64,000 nucleotides of DNA from Clostridiaceae bacterium (GTDB lineage: Bacteria; Bacillota; Clostridia; Oscillospirales; Acutalibacteraceae): NCBI GenBank assembly GCA_030530095.1, contig JAUMVO010000001.1:186001-250000 (forward strand). The letters are read 5' to 3'. A program made the translations under genes and the position numbers. The notes beneath the pieces were generated by a model. That model was not told where the DNA came from and did no database searches. It saw only the letters and a list, made by a program, of their open reading frames with translations. This document shows, in pieces, positions 8,491-17,400 of the stretch (position 1 is the stretch's first letter; every line of letters begins with the position of its first letter).

Positions 8491-9819
8491 ATGAAAAAGC
8501 CTAATGTAATAATCATTCTTACCGACGATCAGGGCTATGCCGATCTCGGCTGTATGGGTTCGGAAGATTTGAAAACTCCTTATCTCGACTCGCTTGCCGA
8601 AAACGGAGTCAGATTTTCGTCAATGTATTCGGCTTCTCCCGTCTGCTCTCCGTCAAGGGCGGCGCTGCTTACGGGAAGGTATCCCGGAAATGCCGGAGTA
8701 AGGGCGATTCTCGCAGGTCACCGTAAGGCGAGCGGACTGACTCCGAAGGTGCCGACGCTTGCTACGGCGCTTAAAAAAGAGGGCTATGCGACCGGCATCT
8801 GCGGTAAATGGCATCTCGGATTAAAGGAAGAGTGCAGACCGAATTCCAACGGCTTTGACGAGTTCAGCGGATTCCTCGCAGGCTGTCTTGACTACTATTC
8901 GCATATCTTCTATTACGGTATGGCTGACGGCGGCTCGAATCCCACTCACGATTTGTGGGAAAATGAAAACGAGGTTTATGCCAACGGCGAATACCTTACG
9001 GAGCGCATAACACAAAAGAGCGTCGATTTTATCGAACGCCATAAGGACGAGCCGTTTTTCCTGTACGTTGCGTACAATGCGCCGCATTATCCGATGCACG
9101 CTCCCGAAAAATACCTTGAGCGTTTTCCCGATCTGCCGTGGGACAGACGCATAATGGCGGCAATGATAAGCGCCGTTGACGACGGAGTAGGGGAGATTAC
9201 CGAAAAGCTCAGGGAGCTCGGACTCTTTGACGATACGATAATCTATTTCCAGAGTGATAACGGACCTTCAAGGGAGAGCCGTAACTGGCTTGACGGCACC
9301 GAGGACCCGTATTACGGCGGCACGACGGGCAGATTCAAGGGACATAAATTCAGCCTTTTTGAGGGCGGTATCCGCGTTCCTGCGCTTATGTGCTGGGGCG
9401 ATAAAATTAAATCGGAAACTCTTGACGAGCCCTTTGTCGCAACCGACGTTTTCCCGACTGTACTTGACGCGTGTGGCGTAAACGCGGAAGAATATGAACT
9501 TGACGGTAAGAGCATACTCGGCAGCCTGCTTGAGGGCAAGCAAACGCCCAACGACTGCATTTTCTGGGAGATGGAGGATCAGACAGCGGTAAGGCGCGGT
9601 AAATACAAGCTCGTCATCAACGGCAGACTGACCGAGGGTGAAACACCGAGTGCGCCTGTCTTCCTTTCCGACCTCGAAGCTGACCCGGGCGAGAAACACA
9701 ACCTTGCCAACGAAATGCCCGAGCTTTGCAAGGAGCTTACCGATCTCGCACTGAAATGGCGCGAGGGCATTGAACAGAAATGGGACAGCGAGTTCGCAAA
9801 GAATTACTCTACAACTTAA
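8491..9819 (+). CDS. Cys-type sulfatase (formylglycine-dependent)
   Basis: The 442-residue protein opens with the metal-binding segment NVIIILTDDQGYADLGCMG (Asp12, Asp13) and has the sulfatase signature CSPSRAALLTGRYP with Cys52 as the residue to be converted to formylglycine. GKWHLG near residue 110 and a second metal site (FQSDNGP near residue 254) complete the type I sulfatase set. There is no signal peptide, so it should desulfate imported sulfated sugars in the cytoplasm. The anSME gene next to it supplies the modification. The sulfated substrate cannot be assigned. AGAGGA precedes the ATG. Confidence 0.92.
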   Translation: MKKPNVIIILTDDQGYADLGCMGSEDLKTPYLDSLAENGVRFSSMYSASPVCSPSRAALLTGRYPGNAGVRAILAGHRKASGLTPKVPTLATALKKEGYATGICGKWHLGLKEECRPNSNGFDEFSGFLAGCLDYYSHIFYYGMADGGSNPTHDLWENENEVYANGEYLTERITQKSVDFIERHKDEPFFLYVAYNAPHYPMHAPEKYLERFPDLPWDRRIMAAMISAVDDGVGEITEKLRELGLFDDTIIYFQSDNGPSRESRNWLDGTEDPYYGGTTGRFKGHKFSLFEGGIRVPALMCWGDKIKSETLDEPFVATDVFPTVLDACGVNAEEYELDGKSILGSLLEGKQTPNDCIFWEMEDQTAVRRGKYKLVINGRLTEGETPSAPVFLSDLEADPGEKHNLANEMPELCKELTDLALKWREGIEQKWDSEFAKNYSTT

Positions 9820-9830
9820 TTAACCGACAG

Positions 9831-9862
9831 AAAAAAAGCACCTGAAAACAGGTGCTTTTTTT
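9831..9862. terminator. Bidirectional intrinsic terminator
   Basis: AAAAGCACCTG-AAAA-CAGGTGCTTTT with A/T runs on both sides; it serves the sulfatase gene and the minus-strand fragment beyond. Confidence 0.85.
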
Positions 9863-9865
9863 CTG

Positions 9866-10050
9866 TTATTTGAAAACATCCCTGACGGCTTCAAGATTGC
9901 CGTAGCCGTAAACGTCGTCGGGTTCAAGGTAGCTCATTTCAGTCCATTTGTTCCACGAATTGATTGTAATCAGCGGTATGCTGTTAAAGCTGTCGGAATA
10001 CTCCTTCGCCGCCTCAAGCCCCTTTCTGAAGTTTTCGGGCGTGGTGTTCA
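9866..10050 (-). pseudogene. C-terminal fragment of a GH99-like/WbsX-type glycan protein
   Basis: The minus-strand frame ends NTTPENFRKGLEAAKEY... INSWNKWTEMSYLEPDD, then YGYGNLEAVRDVF. The phrases WNKWTExSYLEPDxxYGYGYLEAI are typical of the extreme C-terminus of GH99-like domain (WbsX family) proteins of 350 or more residues. Only ~60 residues remain and no ribosome site precedes the first ATG. The 5' part has been lost at about 10045-10050, where an unrelated plus-strand gene tail begins. Confidence 0.65.
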
Positions 10051-10262
10051 ACCTCAACAGTAATCTTTATGACTGGAATAACAATGCAACGAGCGTGTTC
10101 GTTTACTTCAAGACAGACGAAGGCGCAAATACAAGCACATCAGGCTCAAACTTTACGGGCGGCACTCTCGCTCTGACGGGCGGCGCAGGAATCGCCCTCG
10201 GCGCAGTTGCAACGGCTTTTGCGATGAAATCAAAGAAAAAGGAAACCGAAGCAGAAGCGTAA
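10046..10262 (+). pseudogene. C-terminal fragment of a membrane-anchored surface protein
   Basis: The plus-strand frame encodes VFNLNSNLYDWNNNATSVFVYFK, a Thr/Ser/Gly linker, then the hydrophobic stretch LALTGGAGIALGAVATAFAM and a basic end KSKKKETEAEA. This is the usual tail of a Clostridia surface protein with a C-terminal membrane anchor. No start codon with a ribosome site precedes it; the frame upstream runs into the antisense of the GH99-like fragment. It is a decayed 3' end whose head was removed by recombination. Confidence 0.6.
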
Positions 10263-10278
10263 TTGAATATAAACCAAA

Positions 10279-10312
10279 ACCCCGAATCAATTGATTCGGG
10301 GACAGTTTTTCT
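10279..10312 (+). terminator. Intrinsic terminator after the surface-protein fragment
   Basis: CCCCGAATCAATTGATTCGGGG is a perfect palindrome, followed four bases later by a T-run. Confidence 0.8.
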
Positions 10313-10340
10313 TTACTCTGCTGAAATATTGTTGTATAAT
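10312..10340 (+). promoter_or_regulatory. Promoter of the LRR/InlB-repeat/dockerin gene
   Basis: TTTACT at 10312-10317 and TATAAT at 10335-10340, spacer 17. The spacer ends ATATTGTTG, like the promoter at 3034-3062. The -35 box touches the T-run of the preceding terminator. Confidence 0.7.
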
Positions 10341-10388
10341 AAAGAGTAACAAAGACCGATCGCTCATTTTATAAAGGGGATTGAGAAT

Positions 10389-13300
10389 ATGAAAAAAGCG
10401 TTATCAATAATACTTGCGGTTATAATGATTATTTCCGTTCTGCCGCTTACTGCTTTTGCATTAGATATGTCTTATACCGACATGGAATCAAACGGCTGGT
10501 GGTACAGATATTACTATAGCGGATATGCTCAACTGAGTTATTATGAAGGAGACGCAGTCAATGTTGTAGTTCCCGACCATATAGGCGCAGTTCCTGTTAC
10601 GGGTTTTACCGATGAAAATACTGCAAGAATCCTTGGCGGCAATGTAAAAAGCATTACATTTGAGCTTCAGGTTTCGGAAATACCGACAAGTTTTGCACGT
10701 AATCGTCCTGCGCTTGAAAGTGTTACTTTACCGGATACGGTTGCAAGAATATCGAATGAAGCTTTTTATTATTGCAGGAACCTTTCAAGCATTAATCTTC
10801 CGTCAGGACTTAAGTATATTGAAGACAAGGCTTTTTATAGTTGCACTTCTCTGACAGGGCTTACATTCCCTTCAACCCTTATAAGTATAGGAGATAATGC
10901 ATTTTCGTATTGCAGTTCTCTTAAAACCGTGAATTTTAACAACGGACTTAAGTCTGTAGGTGCGAGTGCTTTTTCTGCCTGCTATGCGCTGGAAAGCGTC
11001 ATCTTGCCGGATTCGGTTATTCAGATAGGAAACGAGGCTTTCTTTGGTTGTACTTCCATTGAAAGCGCCGTATTGCCTAATAACCTTCCGTATGTTCCCC
11101 AAGCAATGTTTGCCGATTGCTTTTCCCTTAAAACCGTAACAATTCCCGAAAGCGTTCAGAGTGTTCAGTATCAGGCGTTCAAGGACTGTTATATGCTTGA
11201 TAATGTAACTTTGCCGTCGAATCTTCGTTTGTTATATGACGATGCTTTCCGTAATTGCAGGGCTCTTCAGTCAATTTATATCCCCGGCTCTGTATCTAAT
11301 ATAGGCGCTTATGCGTTTTATTGTTGCTTGAACCTTCAATCTGTTACAATCGGTTACGGATTAAAAACAATAGGTGAAAGCTATTTTGAAAACAGCACTA
11401 ATGGTCATGTGTTTGAGGGGTGCGAAGATGAAACATCAATCACTGTACCGTCCTCGGTTATAACTGTGTATGATTACTCGTTTGGCAGTTCCGATTATCG
11501 TTACCTCGACGGTGAAAAACGCTTTCTTGACAGAATTGATTTTGAAAATCCCGGCGATAAAAACGGTTTTCATTACCGTGTGCCCGTTTCATTTACTACC
11601 GAACACGGAACCGCTCCCGCAACGGTTTATCCGTACAACGGAAGTCAGATTACTCTTCCTTCTCTAACTGCTCAGGGATATACATTCGGCAAATGGAAGG
11701 ATGCGGCTAATAATGAATACAATGCGGGAAGCTCATTTACGGTTCCCGATAACCCTGTAACTCTTTCTGCCGTATGGACTGCGAAAACTAACATAATTAC
11801 ATTCTATACCTCAAAGGGCGTAACTCCTGCCTTTCAGATTGTCCCGAGCGGCAATAAGGTAATCGAACCCGCAGGTCAGATTGTTTTCGGCGAATATATT
11901 GAGGGCTGGTATAAAAACAGCGATTTCAGCGGTGAAAAATACGATTTCTCCGAAACCGTTCTTGACGAGTTTGCCCTTTATGCGAAATGGGTTACGGCTC
12001 CTTCCGTTACGGTCAATATCACCGGCGGGGGAGCAGGCAATCAGGTCGTTTTCCGTGACAGGGTTGACAGCAGCGTTATTTTTGCAACCGTAACCCAGCC
12101 GACAGCAACTCTCAGCGTCCCTGCGGACGCGGTTATGGAAATAACTGCTGCGAGCGGTTACAGCTACAGCGGTTCAATTCAGTCGGAAATACCAATGAGC
12201 GGCGGCGCTCAATACCTGAGAATAACCGATATTATTAACGGTCAGTCAAGCTATGCTTTTGATTACGGCTCACATTCAACCGTCAACGTAACCTTCTCAT
12301 CAACTCCGACTGTTTCGGTCAATATTACGGCTGACGGCATTACTGACACAAGCGGTCTGTGGACTCTTACGGACGGATATGCTGAACATAGCAACTATAC
12401 TGCAGGCAGCACTGTCAATGTTCCCACGGGCGGTATTGCTTCGGAAGACGATAAGCTTACTCTCACGCTGAATGTTCCCGACGGCTACGGCTGTGACGGA
12501 ACAATAATCAACGGCGGCAGTACAATTAAAATAATTGACGGTACAACGAGCTACAGCTTCCTTCCTGCAGGCGATGTTACGCTTAATCTGCATTTCTATT
12601 CGAGGCAGAATTACACAACGCTGTATTTCAGAAATACAAACAACAGCGACTATTTCACCCAGAAATATCTTAAAACGGAATCGGCTTTCACTCTTCCTGA
12701 AAACACTTTCAGTAATTCGCACGGCATTTTCAACAGCTGGAATACTTCTTCCGACGGTACGGGCGACTCATATAACCCAAATGCAGAAATATCACTTCCG
12801 GCGGCAGATACTGCCTACTATGCAATCTGGGACGCCGCCTATTATATGTCGTTCAATAAAAACAGCGGCACGGGCAGTATGTCAAGACTATACTGCCTGA
12901 CGACCGACCCCATCCTTACCGTTCCCGAATGCGGATATGTAAGAAACGGCTACGCATTCACGGGCTGGAATACGAAATCAAGCGGTTCGGGCACAACCTA
13001 TCAGCCCAATGACAATGTTAATCTTTCTGCCGATATGACTCTTTATGCGCAGTGGACAAGGTCATATACCGTTAATCTTCACAGCAATTTCGGTAATGAT
13101 GAAACCGTCCGTCAGGAAATCCCGAGAGGGAACAGCGAAAATATCCTCGCAAATCCATATACAAGAGAGGGTTATATTTTCCTCGGCTGGAACACAGCCG
13201 CCGACGGCAGCGGCACGGCTTATGCCGACGGTGAAACAATCACCCCGACGGGTTCGCTTATCCTTTACGCTCAGTGGATAAGCGTCGATTCGTATATCGG

Positions 13301-13748
13301 ACTTTATGATGATGCGACGGTTAAAATAAACCGTGATGACGGCTTTATCTACAACCTTTCATACGTTATGAGAATGCCGCACCTGCTCAGTCAGTTCTCA
13401 AATAATCATGAGCAGATAAGGATTCTTGATAAAGACGGCAATACGCTCGGTTTCTCCGATTATATAGCTACGGGTGCAACAGTGCGACTTTTTGATGAGA
13501 CCTACAATACGGTTGTTCTCGATGAGCTGGCACTTGTCATTTACGGCGATGTTAACGGCGACAGCGCAGTTGATGCGTTTGATCTGTTCGAATGCGACAA
13601 GGCGCTGCACGGGCTTACAACCTTAAGCGGAGCGTATCACGAAGCGGCGGATGTAAACGGCGACGGTGTCTTTAATCTCAACGACTACGCACGTCTGAAA
13701 GCCGTGACAGGCGGAACGGCCGAAATTGACCAGAGCATTGAACGGTAA
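10389..13748 (+). CDS. Secreted BspA-type leucine-rich repeat protein with InlB repeats and dockerin
   Basis: The 1119-residue protein has a signal peptide (MKKALSIILAVIMIISVLPLTAFA). Residues ~80-370 are BspA-like LRR_5 repeats (for example LPSGLKYIEDKAFYSCTSLT and LPDSVIQIGNEAFFGCTSIE). Residues ~400-1000 carry several InlB B-type repeats, each with xGYxFxGWNT and a closing LYAQW. The last ~70 residues form a two-loop dockerin (DVNGDSAVDAFDLFECDKAL and DVNGDGVFNLNDYARLKAV). No catalytic domain is visible. Probably an adhesin or scaffold-docked surface protein. AAGGGG precedes ATG 10389. Confidence 0.88.
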   Translation: MKKALSIILAVIMIISVLPLTAFALDMSYTDMESNGWWYRYYYSGYAQLSYYEGDAVNVVVPDHIGAVPVTGFTDENTARILGGNVKSITFELQVSEIPTSFARNRPALESVTLPDTVARISNEAFYYCRNLSSINLPSGLKYIEDKAFYSCTSLTGLTFPSTLISIGDNAFSYCSSLKTVNFNNGLKSVGASAFSACYALESVILPDSVIQIGNEAFFGCTSIESAVLPNNLPYVPQAMFADCFSLKTVTIPESVQSVQYQAFKDCYMLDNVTLPSNLRLLYDDAFRNCRALQSIYIPGSVSNIGAYAFYCCLNLQSVTIGYGLKTIGESYFENSTNGHVFEGCEDETSITVPSSVITVYDYSFGSSDYRYLDGEKRFLDRIDFENPGDKNGFHYRVPVSFTTEHGTAPATVYPYNGSQITLPSLTAQGYTFGKWKDAANNEYNAGSSFTVPDNPVTLSAVWTAKTNIITFYTSKGVTPAFQIVPSGNKVIEPAGQIVFGEYIEGWYKNSDFSGEKYDFSETVLDEFALYAKWVTAPSVTVNITGGGAGNQVVFRDRVDSSVIFATVTQPTATLSVPADAVMEITAASGYSYSGSIQSEIPMSGGAQYLRITDIINGQSSYAFDYGSHSTVNVTFSSTPTVSVNITADGITDTSGLWTLTDGYAEHSNYTAGSTVNVPTGGIASEDDKLTLTLNVPDGYGCDGTIINGGSTIKIIDGTTSYSFLPAGDVTLNLHFYSRQNYTTLYFRNTNNSDYFTQKYLKTESAFTLPENTFSNSHGIFNSWNTSSDGTGDSYNPNAEISLPAADTAYYAIWDAAYYMSFNKNSGTGSMSRLYCLTTDPILTVPECGYVRNGYAFTGWNTKSSGSGTTYQPNDNVNLSADMTLYAQWTRSYTVNLHSNFGNDETVRQEIPRGNSENILANPYTREGYIFLGWNTAADGSGTAYADGETITPTGSLILYAQWISVDSYIGLYDDATVKINRDDGFIYNLSYVMRMPHLLSQFSNNHEQIRILDKDGNTLGFSDYIATGATVRLFDETYNTVVLDELALVIYGDVNGDSAVDAFDLFECDKALHGLTTLSGAYHEAADVNGDGVFNLNDYARLKAVTGGTAEIDQSIER

Positions 13749-13759
13749 AATAATATAAT

Positions 13760-13793
13760 CCCCGAAGCAAATTAACGCTTCGGGGTTCTTTTT
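13760..13793 (+). terminator. Intrinsic terminator after the LRR/dockerin gene
   Basis: CCCCGAAGC pairs with GCTTCGGGG and is followed by a T-run. Confidence 0.85.
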
Positions 13794-13811
13794 GCCCGTT
13801 AAAGCATTTCC

Positions 13812-13924
13812 GTTTTTACTCTCTCAATTGAGTGCCCAACCATCGCCTGACGGCGTCTTGTTTCGGCACGAATTTGCGTACCGCCTACCGCCCCGAGGTC
13901 GGGCTCCCGCCCGCACCCAGCAAA
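13812..13924 (+). repeat. Fragment of dispersed repeat family A (3' end)
   Basis: The text CATCGCCTGACGGCGTCTTGT followed by a hairpin (CCCCGAGGTCGGG) and GGGCTCCCGCCCG also ends the large repeats at 31031-31838 and 37304-37387. Only the terminal ~110 bp of the family is present here. Confidence 0.7.
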
Positions 13925-13972
13925 AATAATAAAAGCAAGAAGAACTTTTTCTCGCTTTTAAAAGGCTCACCA

Positions 13973-14254
13973 TTATAATGAGAAAAGATCAAAAGATGGT
14001 TTTTGGAATCTGTCGAACTTTTTACCTTCCATTTCCATAAGTTCTGGCATCCCTGAAAAAATCATTGAAAACTCATCTTTGGCGTTGTTTGGCATAGCAT
14101 CCCAAGAACTAGGTTTTATGGCTATGTTTTCAGCAATAAAAGGCAATGTGTTATTTATATAATTCCGTCTTTCCAATTCACTAAGTTCATTTAGTCGCTT
14201 ATCTTCTCTAGGTTTTATTCCGTATTCAGACAAGATACAAAAAGATAAGAGCAT
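13973..14254 (-). pseudogene. Probable truncated gene of unknown function (93 codons)
   Basis: The minus-strand frame ends PSSWDAMPNNAKDEFSMIFSG... KFDRFQKPSFDLFSL. The composition is plausible for a real protein but I do not recognise it. Its first ~12 codons (MLLSFCILSEY) lie inside the terminator stem and flank of dispersed repeat B, the same text as in the copy at 26345, and no ribosome site precedes the ATG. The likely reading is the C-terminal remainder of a gene whose 5' part was replaced by the repeat; a small intact gene is less likely. Confidence 0.35.
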
Positions 14255-14372
14255 ACCCGTTCGGATATGCTCTTACTTGGTGCGAGAGTGGGGTATGCTT
14301 TCCCCCTCTCGCTTACTATTTACAGCGGTTGTTAAGTTTTCGTTTGGTTGTCGGTTGAGTTTGCAGATTTTT
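14227..14372 (-). repeat. Dispersed repeat B, copy 1, with tRNA-acceptor-like hairpin and terminator
   Basis: Read on the minus strand it has a conserved lead (AACCAAACGAAAACTTAA, CCGCTGTAAATAGTAA), then GCGAGAG-GGGG-AAAGCATA-CCCC-A-CTCTCGC-ACCA, then a terminator hairpin (GAGCATATCC with GGGTATGCTC) and TTTTT. A near-identical copy lies at 26345-26490 and a partial one at 20780-20900. Confidence 0.7.
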
Positions 14373-14389
14373 GCCGTGTTAAAAAGTTG

Positions 14390-14418
14390 TTTACTCATAG
14401 AGTTGTATATAGTATAAT
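14390..14418 (+). promoter_or_regulatory. Promoter of the beta-helix/dockerin gene
   Basis: TTTACT at 14390-14395 and TATAAT at 14413-14418, spacer 17, with GTTGTATA in the spacer. Fourth instance of the shared promoter. Confidence 0.65.
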
Positions 14419-14463
14419 GAAAATAATAGTAGGCACCCCAAAATATGAAAGGGATGAACCGAT

Positions 14464-17400
14464 ATGAAAAAAGCTTTGTCAATAATACTTTCACTCGTAC
14501 TTATATTTGCAGCATTCCCTCTTGCGGCGGTTGAATCTTCAGCTGAAGGCGCAAATATAACGGGTGATTATTATGAGCTGATAACAAGCACCTCGCAGAT
14601 GGTTGCAGGCGCAAGGTATCTTATCGCATCTGCGTGGGAAGGCTATGTGCTTGACGGATCGCTGGGAGAGGATATGGACTCGGCAAACAACCATATCGAA
14701 GTCGATTTTGTCGGCAACAGAATTGCGGCAACCGAGGAGCTTGACGCTGCGGCATTTGAGATTAATGCAAGCGCAGGTACGATCAAAAGCGTTTCGGGTT
14801 ACTATATCGGCAGCCACGATTCGCAGAACAAGATTCTGACAAGCACAACCTCGGATTTTGTAAATGAAATCAGCTTTGATAACGGCGACTTTGTAGTAGG
14901 TTATCAGGGTATCAACGGTCATTATATGCTTCATTTCAACAACGACAGCGGACAGCAGCGTTTCCGTTTTTTCAAGAATGACGGTCAGGATCCCGTTCAG
15001 CTCTATATGCGCGTTGATGTACCGGTTAACTATGTAAATGCGGCAGGCGAAGCGCAGACTCCGGTTGCCGATTATACCACACTTGACAAAAACGTTGCCG
15101 AATGGACTAACGGCTGGTACGTGCTTAAAAACAATGTTACTTACGGCGGCAAAGTTGAAGTTAAGGGCAACAATGTTAATCTGATTCTCTGCGACGGTGC
15201 AACTATGACCGTTAGTAAAGGTATCTTAATCAGAGAAGGATACACTCTTACTATCTGGGCTCAGGAAAACGGAACGGGCAAGCTCATTGCTAAGGGCAAC
15301 AATAAATCTGGTAGTGAAAGCGCAGGCATCGGCTCAAGCCCTGAATGCGGAGGATATTGGGCTGGCTCTGCTTACTGTACCTATAACGCAGGAGATATTA
15401 CCATTAACGGAGGCGTTATTCAGGCAACGGGCGGTTATCACTGTGCAGGCATCGGCGGTTCTGTATTAAGAAGCAGCGGTACGATAACCATTAACGGCGG
15501 AAATGTTACAGCAACAGGCGGCGAAGGCAGTGCAGGTATCAACGGCGGCTACGGTGAAAGCGCCACCGTGACGGTAATTAACGGCGGAACGGTTACTGCA
15601 ACAGGAGGTTCAAACGGCGCAGGTATCGGCGGCGGTGAAAACGGTAACGGCGGAACAATTACTATTAATGACGGTATCGTTACTGCCACAGGCGGATTAA
15701 ACGGCGCAGGTATCGGCGGCGGATGTAAAGGCGGTTGCGGCGATATTCATATATGCGGCGGTATTGTTAATGCACAGGGTGGCTCCTGCGGCGGAGGAAT
15801 TGCTGCAGGCTGTAAAGGAGAGTACGATAACATCAGAGTACGCTTTGACGGCGGTATTGTTAACGCTGTTCACGGCGGCGGAAATGCCGTAGCTGTCGGC
15901 GGACAAGGTGCCACCATTCGCTTCAATTATACCGAACCCGGATACGATATGAGAGTTACCGCTTCAAGTTACAAGGGAATGTCAACAATTCATTTCGACA
16001 AGCCTTTCGTTAATCTTGACAAGAATAACCGCACATCTAACGGACGCATTGCCACCTCCGCTGTCTCGGGAACGCTGGTTCCCAAATCTGCCGGAATCTG
16101 GACGGTATCCTTTGATAAAAACGGCGGTACGGGCAGTATGTCAAACGAGAAGGTTGCAGGCGGAACATATACTCTGCCCGGATGCGACTTTACCGCACCT
16201 TTCTCAGAAGAGCCTTTCATGTGCTGGAGCGTTAAGGTCGGAGATAACGATACTGAATATATGCAGCCCGGTGAAAAACTCCTTGTTAACGCGAATACAA
16301 CCGTCAAGGCAATATGGAAAACGGATTACACCGTAAGCTTTGATAACGGCGGCGGAAGCGGCTCTATGGCGGCTGAAACCGTAACCTCGTTTGATACATT
16401 TATTCTTCCCTCAAGTGATTTTACCGCACCGACGGGTAAAACCTTCGGTGGCTGGCTCGTTACAACAGAGGGCATTTCGGCAAAAACCATGCAGCCCGGC
16501 GACGAGCTTGTTGTTTCGGGTGACACAACGGTTAAGGCAATTTGGAGCGCATCTATAACAACCTGGAAGCAGTTAGTAGATACAGTTGCAGAAGCTGATG
16601 ACGGCGACATCATTTATCTCGGTCAGTCTCTAACGGCAGAAAGCAACGACTTTGAGATTGCTGTCAGCGGCAACAAGTCTGTTACGGTTGACCTTAACGG
16701 CTATACGCTCGACAGAAATCAAACCGGTGCTCTTGTTTTCGGAAGTGCTTTCAAGGTGGCAGCAGGTGCAACGCTGACAGTTTGCGATTCAAGCAGCGGT
16801 AAAACAGGCACCATAACAGGCGCTTATGTTTTCAAAGGCGGTGCGTTTTTTAACGAAGGCACACTGATTGTTAAGGATATTACTATAACCAATAATCACA
16901 CCAATAATGTCGATAATTCTTCTTTTGATTTTATAGGTGGCGCAATTTATAACGCAGGAACGCTTACCGTAACGAATGTTGAAATCAGTAATAACTACAG
17001 CGGAGACGACGGAGGCGCAATCTATAACACCTCAAGCGGCACAGCGACATTAAACCGCGTTACCTTCAAGGAAAACGAATCCGTTAATTATAACGGCGGC
17101 GCTATTGCAAATGAGGGTACACTCACAGTTAACAATTGTACATTTACGGACAACACTGCGAAGGAAAACGGAGGCGCTATTTACAATAACGGAGGCACCG
17201 TTTCGGTAACAGGCGGAAAAATTGCAGGCAACACTGCAAAGGACGCCGGTGCAATTTATAACACTGCAAGCGGAACAATAACCCTCAGCGGTGTTTCAGT
17301 TAATACTAACTCTTCTACGCAGCGCGGCGGCGGTGCTATTACAAACTATGGAACCGCAACGCTGACTGATTGTGATGTATGGAATAATGAAGGACATACA

